Of a stretch of 48,753 bases of DNA, positions 34,090 through 42,800 are shown in pieces (position 1 is the first letter of the stretch; every line of letters starts with the position of its first letter). A program made the translations under genes and the position numbers. The stretch is from positions 1 to 48,753 of the forward strand of contig CAJUPP010000019.1 in assembly GCA_910588325.1 (NCBI GenBank). The letters are read 5' to 3'. This DNA comes from an uncultured Hungatella sp. (lineage in GTDB: Bacteria; Bacillota; Clostridia; Lachnospirales; Lachnospiraceae). The notes below the pieces were generated by a model that ran no database searches, was not told the origin of the DNA, and saw nothing but the letters and a program-made list of their open reading frames with translations.

Positions 34090-34735
34090 CTTTTCCCCCT
34101 GTCAGCATTATTTCTCGATATTCCAGCCCCCTGGCGCTTGTTTTATCGTGGGTGGCTACTACAACGGTTATCCCCTGTCTGTGAACCAGTTCAAAGAGCC
34201 GCATCACTTCTGCGGACTCCTGAGGGGACAGATTCCCCGTAGGTTCATCTGCCAGAAGAATCGAAGGATAGTTGACAAGCGCCCTTGCAAGGCATACCAG
34301 CTGCTTCTCTCCTCCGGACAGCTGCCGGGGATACCTTTTGTAGAGGTGGGAGATTCCAAGGAGGGTAAACAGGGAGGTGATCACTGCGCGGTTGTTTCTG
34401 CCTCCGCCTCCTGCAATCAGCCTGGCAATCTCTACATTCTGGTAAACGGTCCTCTCTGGCATCAGGCAGGCGTCCTGGAATACAATGCCTATTTTCCTTC
34501 GGTAAAACGGCAGCTCTCTCTGGCTGATCTGTCCAATGTCCTGATCCAGTACATGGATGGTTCCGGAGGTAAGCTCTGTATCTTTCAGAAGAAGCCGTAT
34601 GAAGGTACTCTTGCCTGCTCCGCTTTCTCCTGTGAGAAGAATGAATTCCCCCGGTTTAATCTCCAGGTTAAAATCCTGGAATATGTCTTCATGGGAACCT
34701 TCATATCGTTTTGTCACATGTGTAAATTCAATCAT
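34064..34735 (-). CDS. FtsE/LolD-like ABC ATPase without a membrane partner
   Basis: The 223-aa protein is a complete ABC ATPase: Walker A GESGAGKST, Q-loop IVFQDACL, signature LSGGEKQ, Walker B ILLADEPTGNL and switch His in VVATHDK. It belongs to the FtsE/LolD/MacB subgroup by length and by the DEPTGNL motif. Those ATPases pair with FtsX-like membrane proteins, but no permease gene is present here. The ribosome site is weak. It stands between a STAS and an RsbW-like gene, an order I do not know from standard partner-switching operons. It may drive a distant FtsX-like protein, for example to act on cell-wall hydrolases during particle release; that is a guess. Confidence 0.9.
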   Translation of the reverse strand: MIEFTHVTKRYEGSHEDIFQDFNLEIKPGEFILLTGESGAGKSTFIRLLLKDTELTSGTIHVLDQDIGQISQRELPFYRRKIGIVFQDACLMPERTVYQNVEIARLIAGGGGRNNRAVITSLFTLLGISHLYKRYPRQLSGGEKQLVCLARALVNYPSILLADEPTGNLSPQESAEVMRLFELVHRQGITVVVATHDKTSARGLEYREIMLTGGKDGRFKTAG

Positions 34736-34749
34736 GGCTTCGCGTTTCG

Positions 34750-35049
34750 TTATTCAATGGTCAGCATCGTGGCAAAGCCGGTCATCTGAAATACTTTCAT
34801 CACGGCATCGCACACGTGGACAAGCTTCATGGCGCCGCCTTTGGAGTTGGCTGTCTTCTGTCCGATGAGAAGGGCTCTTAAGCCGGCGCTTGATATGTAC
34901 TCTACTTTTTCCAGATTCAGAATTACGGTTGAAGCTTTCTGAAATGCCTGGAGGATGCTCCTCTGAAGCTGGGGACTGGTGTTGGTGTCTACCCGGCCGT
35001 CGATATCAAGCTGTATTACTCCTTCTTTTCTTGTCTCTGAAATTGTCAT
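34750..35049 (-). CDS. STAS-domain anti-sigma factor antagonist, paralogue
   Basis: This 99-aa protein has the STAS core with the phosphorylatable serine in YISSAGLRALL and the strand VILNLEKVE. It is the paralogue of the STAS protein at 11855-12151. AAGGGG precedes the ATG. It follows the tail-protein-I-like gene by 25 bases and precedes the FtsE-like gene by 14, so it is part of the baseplate transcript. It is the presumed substrate of the RsbW-like kinase at 33682-34089 and of the PP2C phosphatase at 7530-9146. Confidence 0.95.
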   Translation of the reverse strand: MTISETRKEGVIQLDIDGRVDTNTSPQLQRSILQAFQKASTVILNLEKVEYISSAGLRALLIGQKTANSKGGAMKLVHVCDAVMKVFQMTGFATMLTIE

Positions 35050-35074
35050 GATATACCCCTTCCTCTCACATTTA

Positions 35075-36175
35075 CTATTTTAATCGTACATTTCCGTCTA
35101 ATTCCTGGCTGCTATCCAGGCTTCCCATGCCTTGCCTGGAGATACGGGCGTTCATGTCCAGATAGGAGTAGGAATCCAGCTGTCCGGCCTTCTTCATTCG
35201 AATGATATGCAGCCTGGAACGAATCGGCTTGAACTGATCCAGCAGAAAGAGAAGCTGGGATTTCTGTACCTCTGTGGTGGTCTCTTTTACCATTATAGTT
35301 ACGTCGAAGGCGCTGCTGCCGTAGAGTTTCTCAAACTCTGCCATCTGCTCTTTTTCGATGTAGTCTTCCATCATGTTCCGCTCCAGCACCAGAACCTCTT
35401 CTCCCAAAACAATCCGGGCAATCCGCTCCAGCACTGCCTTGGTGCCTTTCATCCGGTTTAGCTGGTAGGCCTCTTTTACCAGGGGCCGCAGGATCTCTTC
35501 GTCCAGGAAATTGTCGCCTACATCAATGCCCAGCCACCTGCCATAGACAGGCAGGAAACGGGAGGGGCAGGTATCCAGATCCAGAATCTGAGGCAGGTTG
35601 TCAATGTCCTTCTGGAAATCGTTGTATATGCTGGAAAATACGGACATATAGCGATGGAAAAATCCGCCTCTCTCCCGGTAGATCTCCGGGAATGTATCCA
35701 TAAAATTGTCTCCCTGGAGATCCACCTTCATATCTGTTATCTGGCCTTGTCCCTGGCCGATAAGCTCCAACATCACATACAGATACCTGCCTTCCAGCTC
35801 ATAGAGAAGCACATCGGTCTGATTTACGAAACGAAGGGCGCCTGCCTGGCGGAGGAACTCTTTTTTTATGGTGGTGCTTTCCTGGCTGTCGCACAGAAAA
35901 TCATCGATCCTTACCGGCTGGTTCCTGCGGTAAAAAGAATCCTCATTCAGGGCCGCCACATACAGATAACACACCATATCCTCCGGGTAGGAAGCCCTGA
36001 AGCTTAATCTTCCCCACCGGGAATCCGCAGCCGCACTGTCTATGGCTCTTAAGCACAGGCAGTGGGTAGTATCCTCCTTAAGGATTGCCAGACCGCCGTC
36101 CTCCTGGGGCTCAAAGCCAGGGTGGAATCCCTTTCGTATGCGGTTTTCTTTTATAGAATACGTCTTTCCTGCCAT
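35075..36175 (-). CDS. Tail protein I-like baseplate component
   Basis: The 366-aa protein has the phage-tail-protein core (TIGR02242/P2 gpI kind) in its middle: DTFPEIYRERGGFFHRYMSVF, then FQKDIDNLPQILDLDTCP and LPVYGRWLGIDVGDNFLDEEILRPLV, then a helical NRMKGTKAVLERIARIVLGEE segment. The N-terminal ~150 residues are beta-rich. These proteins close the outer rim of the baseplate and often carry fibres. AAGGAGG precedes the ATG. It follows the second J-like protein, as in phage and CIS gene order. No fibre gene follows it in this window. Confidence 0.85.
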   Translation of the reverse strand: MAGKTYSIKENRIRKGFHPGFEPQEDGGLAILKEDTTHCLCLRAIDSAAADSRWGRLSFRASYPEDMVCYLYVAALNEDSFYRRNQPVRIDDFLCDSQESTTIKKEFLRQAGALRFVNQTDVLLYELEGRYLYVMLELIGQGQGQITDMKVDLQGDNFMDTFPEIYRERGGFFHRYMSVFSSIYNDFQKDIDNLPQILDLDTCPSRFLPVYGRWLGIDVGDNFLDEEILRPLVKEAYQLNRMKGTKAVLERIARIVLGEEVLVLERNMMEDYIEKEQMAEFEKLYGSSAFDVTIMVKETTTEVQKSQLLFLLDQFKPIRSRLHIIRMKKAGQLDSYSYLDMNARISRQGMGSLDSSQELDGNVRLK

Positions 36176-36240
36176 TCCTTCCTCCTTGCCGGCTCAAACG
36201 TGTTGTTCCTTTAAAAAACCACTGCCGGGCGCATGCTGGT

Positions 36241-38334
36241 TTAATGATAACTTCCTGTCTCAAGTACAATATTTCCGCTGTAGCACAGGCAGTTCTCCGC
36301 CGGTACAATATCTGCCTCCACCAGCCTTGCCTGCCCCGGATTCTGGGGGAGCAGAGACAGCTCATAGATAAATTCCACGCAGTCCAGGCTTTCAATCTCA
36401 TGGAATATCTGCTCAAATTTCAGCACCTCTCCAAAGTTTCTGTCGGAGTGGATATAGTCAATATTTTTCCGGATAGTCTCCTCGATCAGCTCCCGGCTGT
36501 TCTCGTACTGGCGCTTTACATAAATAGTGCCGTGGACATCAACCGGCGTATATACCGGGGGCACAATCTGAATCTTGGTGGTCAAAAGCCTTTTGTCCTC
36601 CAGCTGTTTCTCAATGGCTGTCTTATAGGCATCGGATAATCCGGGGAATTCCTCGTCGGTTCCCGGCTTCACGGCAATCCGGACCATGTTCCGGTTCTGA
36701 TTCATCCAGGCTTTTACCTTGTGGATGCAGAGCTCCGGCGTCTCCATCACCAGCTTCTCATAGTCCGCGGCTGTTACCGCTGTATAGGGCCTTTTCAAAT
36801 CCTGGAGAAACCGTTTCTTTACCTCCTCCAGTGTCTCCCGGAAGGCTCCGCCTGTTCCCTCCGCCGGATTATAAAACTGCAGGTAAGCCGGAAGTCCTAT
36901 GCCGGTAAACCGATTGCCGGCCCGGATATTCCCTGCCTTCCCTCCGGTGACGCTTAAGGTCCCTATGTACAAATCAGCGCCGATAAAACCTCCGGCGTCC
37001 TCAATCACAATCTTTCCTTCGTTTTCATACAGATAATAGGTCAGATCCTCCGGGCCCCGGCGGCTGGGCCTTACGAAATCGTAGATATCCTCCCCGTCTG
37101 CTCCCGTCCTTCTGGCAATGATACAGAAGGAGTCCGCCACAATGTGCTCGCTGGGAAGGTCTATGGTCTGGCTGTCATTGCCCAGGACGGTTCCCAGGTA
37201 ATACTGCCGCATCATCTCCTCCGTATAGGCGGCAACCTTGACGGCATTCTTCACCTTCTCCGGCCCATAGCCGTAAGCTTTCTTGTCAAACTGCCAGGTG
37301 TGGGTATTGTCCTCTTCTTTGGCCTCTCTGTAAAACCGGCCTTTTCCTTCCCCTCCATAAGCCGGAAGGTACCTTTTATAGGAGGATCCCTTCTCTTCCT
37401 TGCAGAACAGGGTAATGTATCCCTCCTCCAGCAGATCGCTTAAAAGGCTTACCGATGATATCTTGTTGAAGGTGTAGCAGGCAGCCTTTGTCTCCTTCTG
37501 CCATGCCTCCAACAGGAAACCGGTGATATGCATCAGCTTGGGCCGGACATCGTAGTCCGCCCTTTCCAGGGTGGCGCGGATCACATATCCATGATCCGGA
37601 GCCTGCTCACAGGGTATGGCCGGGCTGTCCGGAAGACGCAGCCGCACCTCTCCGCTTATGAGAAAGCATCCTGTGTAATCCTTTACCCGCATTTCCACAA
37701 AGCCGTCCTGGGTAAAGCACTCCCACTTCATGTCCGCGAAGGTGTTGTTGCCTTTCTCCATAAAGGGATTCCGGTTGTACCGATCCGCCACCGTCATATG
37801 GAAAAGCAGCTCTTCCCCCGGTGCAGGCAGCCCGTCCATGGTAAACCACAGACTGTCGCCTCTTCCCGGCTTTTCCCCGAAAATATAGGCCGGCACATGA
37901 ACCTCCCGGTCCAGAAGATAGCTGCAGTCATGCCATCGGTCGTCGCGCACGCCCCAGACGCCTGTCACATGGTAAGGCATAAGTTCCAGGCTCCGGTTGG
38001 TCTCAAAACACAGGTCTCCCACCATAAACTTCTGGTTGGCCGGGATCTTCACCGGCTCTGTCAGGTTCTCCGCAGCCAGAAGCACCCTGGCGCACCTTCC
38101 CTTCTCTGCCTGAAACCCTGCCAGCTTCAACAGTTTCTGCTGAATCTGGGGAGTCACCCGGTCAATATAATTCTGCTGAAGGGTCTGGAAAGCCGTCAGG
38201 TTCTCAAGGATGGTAACCCCCGGGTCCGACGGGTTAAAATTGGTCCATTCATCTGAATACAGCGGTATGGAAAGAAGCGCTTCCGCCATCAGCTCTTCAT
38301 ATGTCTTATCGCTCAGATTCCGACTATTTAACAT
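36241..38334 (-). CDS. Baseplate J-like protein 2 (Afp12-like)
   Basis: The 697-aa protein starts with NLSDKTYEELMAEALLSIPLYS and the family motif NPSDPGVTILENLTAF, found at the start of baseplate assembly proteins of the J/gp6 group. It has a beta-rich middle and a C-terminal part (IEETIRKNIDYIHSDRNFGE, VLKFEQIFHEIESLDCVEF) matching the end of J-like wedge proteins. In a CIS it forms the baseplate wedge with the protein before it. The ATG overlaps the end of the previous gene by 11 bases and has GGAGAGGAG upstream, indicating coupled, near-equal synthesis. Confidence 0.88.
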   Translation of the reverse strand: MLNSRNLSDKTYEELMAEALLSIPLYSDEWTNFNPSDPGVTILENLTAFQTLQQNYIDRVTPQIQQKLLKLAGFQAEKGRCARVLLAAENLTEPVKIPANQKFMVGDLCFETNRSLELMPYHVTGVWGVRDDRWHDCSYLLDREVHVPAYIFGEKPGRGDSLWFTMDGLPAPGEELLFHMTVADRYNRNPFMEKGNNTFADMKWECFTQDGFVEMRVKDYTGCFLISGEVRLRLPDSPAIPCEQAPDHGYVIRATLERADYDVRPKLMHITGFLLEAWQKETKAACYTFNKISSVSLLSDLLEEGYITLFCKEEKGSSYKRYLPAYGGEGKGRFYREAKEEDNTHTWQFDKKAYGYGPEKVKNAVKVAAYTEEMMRQYYLGTVLGNDSQTIDLPSEHIVADSFCIIARRTGADGEDIYDFVRPSRRGPEDLTYYLYENEGKIVIEDAGGFIGADLYIGTLSVTGGKAGNIRAGNRFTGIGLPAYLQFYNPAEGTGGAFRETLEEVKKRFLQDLKRPYTAVTAADYEKLVMETPELCIHKVKAWMNQNRNMVRIAVKPGTDEEFPGLSDAYKTAIEKQLEDKRLLTTKIQIVPPVYTPVDVHGTIYVKRQYENSRELIEETIRKNIDYIHSDRNFGEVLKFEQIFHEIESLDCVEFIYELSLLPQNPGQARLVEADIVPAENCLCYSGNIVLETGSYH

Positions 38335-41300
38335 AAGCGCTCCTCTCCTCCGAAATCATAATATTCACCCTGTGCCTGCCGCTTCTGCATATGACAAAGG
38401 GGCTTTCCTTCATGTCGTCCAAATCCATCTCGTGGGTTCCGTGCTGGTCCGTATATTTCACCGTCACCACCATTTTCTTGATGACAGCTTTGCTTTTCAG
38501 CACATTGAGCCGCATCATCAGCTGAGGCTTTTTGGGCATGCTCCCGATCTCCCATCCGTTTCCGTGGGGAGAGCTGATAGGGTTCAGATACCGCTCCAGA
38601 GTCTCCTGCAGAAGATTCTGAACCTCAAAGCTGTCGTCCATCTCCAGCACCTCCGCCCAGATATCCACGGAAACCTCTGCAAAAATCGGCTCCACAATAT
38701 GCAGATCCTCTGGCGCTATGGTCAGCTCGCAGGAGCTTAAAAGATGCTTTTTCAGCATTCCTGACACACGATGGAAAGAATAAGAACCAGCCTGAAAATC
38801 CTTTAAGAGAATGACAAAGGTTACCGCGCTGTCCTTATTTTCCCCGTGAATGGTTCTTCCTGCCACACACCTTACCTTGTCAATGGTGTCCGAAAAGCTT
38901 CTGATCTCCTGTATGTAATCTTCCACAGACACCAGACGTCTTCTGGACCTTAAGATGTTGGCTCCCCGTACAAGGGCGCTGTCCAGATCCTCAATGCTGC
39001 TTCCGCCGTAAGCCTTCACCGGATTGAAAATACTGTCCACAAACATCAGGTTCTCTAAAGAATCGTTGACAGCCCCCGGCTCCACATTGCCCTCTTTCCC
39101 GTTGCAGCACCGGATGGTAGCCTTGAAAGCCACGTCGTCAAGAACCGAGGGGATATCCCCGTGGATTCCGTCCCCGAAAATCAAACGGTTGTTCATCCGG
39201 TCCAGCAGATAGGAGCGTCTGGAGGGCGGGTCGTCTAACTGGTCCGCCTCCTGCCATTTTACATAGAAGGAAGAAATCTCCCCCAGGATATCGTATTCTC
39301 CCCGAACCGTATCCGGGCTCTCCTTCATCATCCGGAGCATCTGCTGCCTGGAATATTTCCCCATCTCATTGACCCACAGGTCCATGTCCAGAATGTTGGA
39401 AACCCCCAGATTCACCGTCATGTTGGGAGCAGGCTCTTCCAGATAAAAGTCCTCCTCCTCCCTGGTCTCTATATTCATGGCCTGCACTGCATTGGGAGAT
39501 ATCTCCTTTATGACCGGCAGAGCCTCATCCTTTTTCTTCCGTCCCGGATCCACCGGGCTGATACGGATCCAGTACTCCTTCTTCCCCTCCAGGGTCACGG
39601 CATGCATATCTGCCTGAGGCATAAACATCACCGTGCCGGAACGGGACATATCCACCGTATAGTCCAGCACCTTCATCTGCTTAAAGCCTTTTAGGGTGCT
39701 GTACTCAAACTTACACTTGGTTCCCTCGAACCGGACGCCGTCCTCCATCTGGAACAGAATGCTCACCGGCCCTGACTCCATCTTCCTGGAAAATCCCAGA
39801 TACAGCCCGTCGGCAGCGTACATTCCTTTGGAGAAGGCCGTGAAGCCTTTCCCCTCCTTCACCGTCCTGGTCAGGTCGATTTTCTTGGTGCCTGTGACTG
39901 CAATCAGCCTTTCCGGATCCATATAGTGGCTTTCATAGGAAAAGGAAACCTCCAGGTTCTTTATATGAGGATAATGATGAATGCAGGGGCGCATATAACA
40001 GTTATCCGCCTTCAGAATCTGCATCCGGATACATCTTCCCTGATAAGCGCCGGCCCCTGTCTCCTGCCAGTCATCCGGGCACACAAATGTTATCTCATAG
40101 ATGCCCTTGTTGTCATCGGCAAACATGCGCCTGGTCTCCTGGAAGGTATTCAGCTTCTTCCATCCTACACCGTTAAAATATTCAAAGGAAATCTCCTCTG
40201 CCCTGGCATCCGCCGCCGCGTCCACCCAGATTGCTTTTGGCTTTCGCTTGATAATCTTAAGCTCCGGGTCCTCTCCCTGGACTACGTTCAGCATCCGGTG
40301 TTCCGGGTAGGCTGCCTCAAAGGTAAGCTTTACCACTGCCCCTGCCTTGCCGAAATACTCGTCATGGCCCAGGAAGCATTCCTGGAACAGAGACAGGGTA
40401 TCTCCAAAGGGGTCAAACTCCCGGGGGTCAAACTCCGTGTCCCCGTTGCCTGCAAATTCCACCAGAACCCGGTCTCCGGAAGAAGACATGGCAATACGGG
40501 AAACCTGAAGGTTCTCCTCCACCGGCTCCCCGGCCACCAGGGCCAGAAGGCTGTACTCCATTCCGTCCAACTCCGTCTTCACATTCTTCTTCTCTTTCCT
40601 GAGAACCACGGTCTCCCTGTCAGCCAGCACCTGAACCTGCTCCACAGGAATCAGGCCTTCCTCTGTGCAGTAGTGGAACCGGTAGGCATTGTCCTCTATT
40701 TTGCGTATCAGCTTCTCCCCGTTGTGAATCTTCACATAGATATTGTTGTCCTCCACATCCAGCACCACGGAGTGGTACAGAAGCAGCGCGTGTTTCTCAA
40801 TCCCCTTCCTTTTGCTGGCAAAAAGCCGGAAGGGCTTCAGCTCATACTCCCTGTCCTCCGCCGGAAACGCTTCCTCCTGCCGGTTCTCTTCCTGTCCCTG
40901 TCCCTCTTCCTGAACCCCTTCCTCCGGCTCTCTCACGTTGTCTATCAGCCTGGGAGACGGGAAAAAGCCTTTCAGAGGGATGATTTTCCCCTCCTTTTCC
41001 TCTGTCATGAACACGGCTTCCAGAACGGAGTTGGTCACATACAGATTGTGCATTGTCTCAAAGATAATCTGGTCCCCGTCCCTGTCAGTCTCCGCCAGAA
41101 GCTTGGTCCCTTTGTAGACCTGGATTCCCGGTATGGTATCTCTCACCAGGTTCATAAGGACCGTAGCCGCCGCCGGCTTGGCCGGAAGCAGGGAGATTCC
41201 CAGCATGTTCACAAACTCCGTATGATATTTTTCCAGCACCTGATTGTACCGCAGGATATTCCCGTCCATCTGTCCGGCAAAAACCCGGGCGATAACCGAG

Positions 41301-41446
41301 CCGATATCCGGATTCTCCCTGTCAAAATGCCACTCCGGCACGTAGGAAGAAGCCAGCTTTCGGATTCTGTCCTCGATATCGGCCTGGGACCGCTTATCAA
41401 TCTTCCATTCATTCCAATTCTTCTGATTCATACTGTTCTGGCTCAT
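38324..41446 (-). CDS. Baseplate J-like protein 1 (Afp11-like)
   Basis: This large wedge protein (~1040 aa) begins with SYVPEWHFDRENPDIGSVIA and a long helical first segment. Its middle holds beta domains, and the C-terminus is the conserved J/gp6 region (AYGGSSIEDLDSALVRGANIL, RLVSVEDYIQEIRSFSDTI, KVRCVAG). The length fits Afp11-type proteins, longer than phage gpJ. I place the start at 41446, with AGAGGAAG upstream inside the gp25 gene; 41470 has no ribosome site. Overlap with the gp25 gene is 38 bases. There is an E/Q-rich insert at ~185-205 (EEGVQEEGQGQEENRQEE) likely to be a flexible loop. Confidence 0.88.
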   Translation of the reverse strand: MSQNSMNQKNWNEWKIDKRSQADIEDRIRKLASSYVPEWHFDRENPDIGSVIARVFAGQMDGNILRYNQVLEKYHTEFVNMLGISLLPAKPAAATVLMNLVRDTIPGIQVYKGTKLLAETDRDGDQIIFETMHNLYVTNSVLEAVFMTEEKEGKIIPLKGFFPSPRLIDNVREPEEGVQEEGQGQEENRQEEAFPAEDREYELKPFRLFASKRKGIEKHALLLYHSVVLDVEDNNIYVKIHNGEKLIRKIEDNAYRFHYCTEEGLIPVEQVQVLADRETVVLRKEKKNVKTELDGMEYSLLALVAGEPVEENLQVSRIAMSSSGDRVLVEFAGNGDTEFDPREFDPFGDTLSLFQECFLGHDEYFGKAGAVVKLTFEAAYPEHRMLNVVQGEDPELKIIKRKPKAIWVDAAADARAEEISFEYFNGVGWKKLNTFQETRRMFADDNKGIYEITFVCPDDWQETGAGAYQGRCIRMQILKADNCYMRPCIHHYPHIKNLEVSFSYESHYMDPERLIAVTGTKKIDLTRTVKEGKGFTAFSKGMYAADGLYLGFSRKMESGPVSILFQMEDGVRFEGTKCKFEYSTLKGFKQMKVLDYTVDMSRSGTVMFMPQADMHAVTLEGKKEYWIRISPVDPGRKKKDEALPVIKEISPNAVQAMNIETREEEDFYLEEPAPNMTVNLGVSNILDMDLWVNEMGKYSRQQMLRMMKESPDTVRGEYDILGEISSFYVKWQEADQLDDPPSRRSYLLDRMNNRLIFGDGIHGDIPSVLDDVAFKATIRCCNGKEGNVEPGAVNDSLENLMFVDSIFNPVKAYGGSSIEDLDSALVRGANILRSRRRLVSVEDYIQEIRSFSDTIDKVRCVAGRTIHGENKDSAVTFVILLKDFQAGSYSFHRVSGMLKKHLLSSCELTIAPEDLHIVEPIFAEVSVDIWAEVLEMDDSFEVQNLLQETLERYLNPISSPHGNGWEIGSMPKKPQLMMRLNVLKSKAVIKKMVVTVKYTDQHGTHEMDLDDMKESPFVICRSGRHRVNIMISEERSAYVK

Positions 41447-41855
41447 ACGCTTCTTCCTCTGCTGTTGCATTTAGATAAAAAGGAAACACCAAATTGTCTC
41501 TCACATTGCTGCTGCGGACCGTGTAATCAATGTTGACCAGCAGGCATCCGTCTTTTACCTGGGAATCTGTGGTGATGGCCACGTCCCGTACCCTGGGCTC
41601 CTGCTCCAGAATCTGCTGGGTAAGGTCCCGTATCATCATATTCACCGTGGTTGCATTGATGTCCATAAAGGTATAGGACATGAGATTGCTTCCGAACTCC
41701 GGCCTGAGAAACCGTTCCGTCTTCTGTGTCATCAGAATCAAATACACCGATTCCTTCACGCTCTCTTCCTCCGACGAGACCACAAACCGCCCGGTGGCCT
41801 TATCTACCTGGGGAGGGAACTTCATTCCTGCACCTAAAAATGTATTTCCCGGCAT
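41409..41855 (-). CDS. GPW/gp25 family baseplate protein (Afp9-like)
   Basis: The 148-aa protein has the gp25 fold: VKESVYLILMTQKTERFLRP followed by EFGSNLMSYTFMD, with the conserved ERFLRPEFGS motif, and a DYTVRSSNVRDNLVFPFYL end. It links sheath initiation to the baseplate wedge in phages, CIS and type VI systems. The ATG at 41855 has AAAGGAG 8 bases upstream; the frame extends further to 41915 but without a ribosome site. That upstream part contains the CTCACAAAATCAGG motif, which also lies upstream of the gene at 45881-48676. Confidence 0.93.
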   Translation of the reverse strand: MPGNTFLGAGMKFPPQVDKATGRFVVSSEEESVKESVYLILMTQKTERFLRPEFGSNLMSYTFMDINATTVNMMIRDLTQQILEQEPRVRDVAITTDSQVKDGCLLVNIDYTVRSSNVRDNLVFPFYLNATAEEEAYEPEQYESEELE

Positions 41856-41934
41856 ATGCTTTTCTCCTTTCCAATGGACTTTTGCAATCCCTCTGTCCCT
41901 GATTTTGTGAGACAACTTCTATCCCACGTACACA

Positions 41935-42747
41935 TCACCCAATTTTAATGGGCGTTCCTGATACGGTGACCGCTCCGCTGCTTTCCATTTTCAGCATGGC
42001 ATTGGCAGCCACGGAAATATTGCCTCCCTGAATCTTTACGGCCCCGTTGGAATTGACGTTTATATTTCCGCTGGTCTCTATCTTTAACTTGGATGATTTC
42101 AGCTGAACGGTTCCGTTGCTTCCGTTCATAATCATCTCAATGCTGTCTCCTACCTTTATAGTCAGTTTCTTCTCCGCAGTAATCTCCATCTCCCCGGCTT
42201 CGGTCTTCATCTGGATGTGGTTCTTCCCGTCCTTGTCAGACACCAGAATCACCTTCTTCTCATTGTCCAGCTCAATTCTGTGGGCTTCCCCTGCGGTGAC
42301 TACCTTAATCTTGTCTTTCTCCCCTTCGCCTTCTTTGTTGTCCTCAAAATAAATGGTATTGCCGTTTTTGGTCACAATCTTCTTGTACTGGTTGTCCTCG
42401 TCCACAGACTTTCTCAGAATCTTGTCATTATCCTTGGGGATGCAGCCAATAACATAGGGCTTTTCGATGTTGCCCTGCTCAAACACCAGAAGCACCTGGT
42501 CCCCCACCTCCGGCAGGAAATAATGCCCCCACCCGGATCCGCTGGAGGGCATGGCTACCCTGGCCCACTTTAACTCGTTAGCTCCCTCATCCCTGGTAGG
42601 CACTGTGACACACACTCTTCCCGGCATATCCTTGTCGTAGTTTTTTGCCACCTTTCCCACCACCACTCCGAAGATCCGGTTGTCTCCTGTGTCGGTCTTC
42701 ACAATCTGTTTCTCCGCGATATCGTCAATCACATCAAATAATCCCAT
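41935..42747 (-). CDS. Spike protein, gpV/gp5-like
   Basis: The 270-aa protein starts with an OB-fold of the gp5/VgrG type (GVVVGKVAKNYDKDMPGRVCVTVPT, SGWGHYFLPEVGDQVLLVFE, KPYVIGCIPKDNDKI). The C-terminal half (~125-270) is a beta-helix-like run of short repeats (DKDGKNHIQMKT, NGSNGTVQLKSS, SGNINVNSNGAVKIQGG), as in needle tips. It should form the trimeric membrane-piercing spike. In Afp/PVC the gpD and gp5 parts are one VgrG-like protein (Afp8); here they are separate genes, as in phages. No PAAR tip gene is seen nearby. Confidence 0.92.
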   Translation of the reverse strand: MGLFDVIDDIAEKQIVKTDTGDNRIFGVVVGKVAKNYDKDMPGRVCVTVPTRDEGANELKWARVAMPSSGSGWGHYFLPEVGDQVLLVFEQGNIEKPYVIGCIPKDNDKILRKSVDEDNQYKKIVTKNGNTIYFEDNKEGEGEKDKIKVVTAGEAHRIELDNEKKVILVSDKDGKNHIQMKTEAGEMEITAEKKLTIKVGDSIEMIMNGSNGTVQLKSSKLKIETSGNINVNSNGAVKIQGGNISVAANAMLKMESSGAVTVSGTPIKIG

Positions 42748-42800
42748 GCTCTACTCCCATCCTCCGGCAGGGTTCCTCCCACCGCTGTCAGCCGTTATCT

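Noticed and set aside
39926..41536. 536-codon plus-strand open frame opposite the J-like baseplate gene
   Set aside because: It has no ribosome site at its start, no domain, and lies fully opposite a well-supported baseplate gene; long antisense frames are common in this codon usage.
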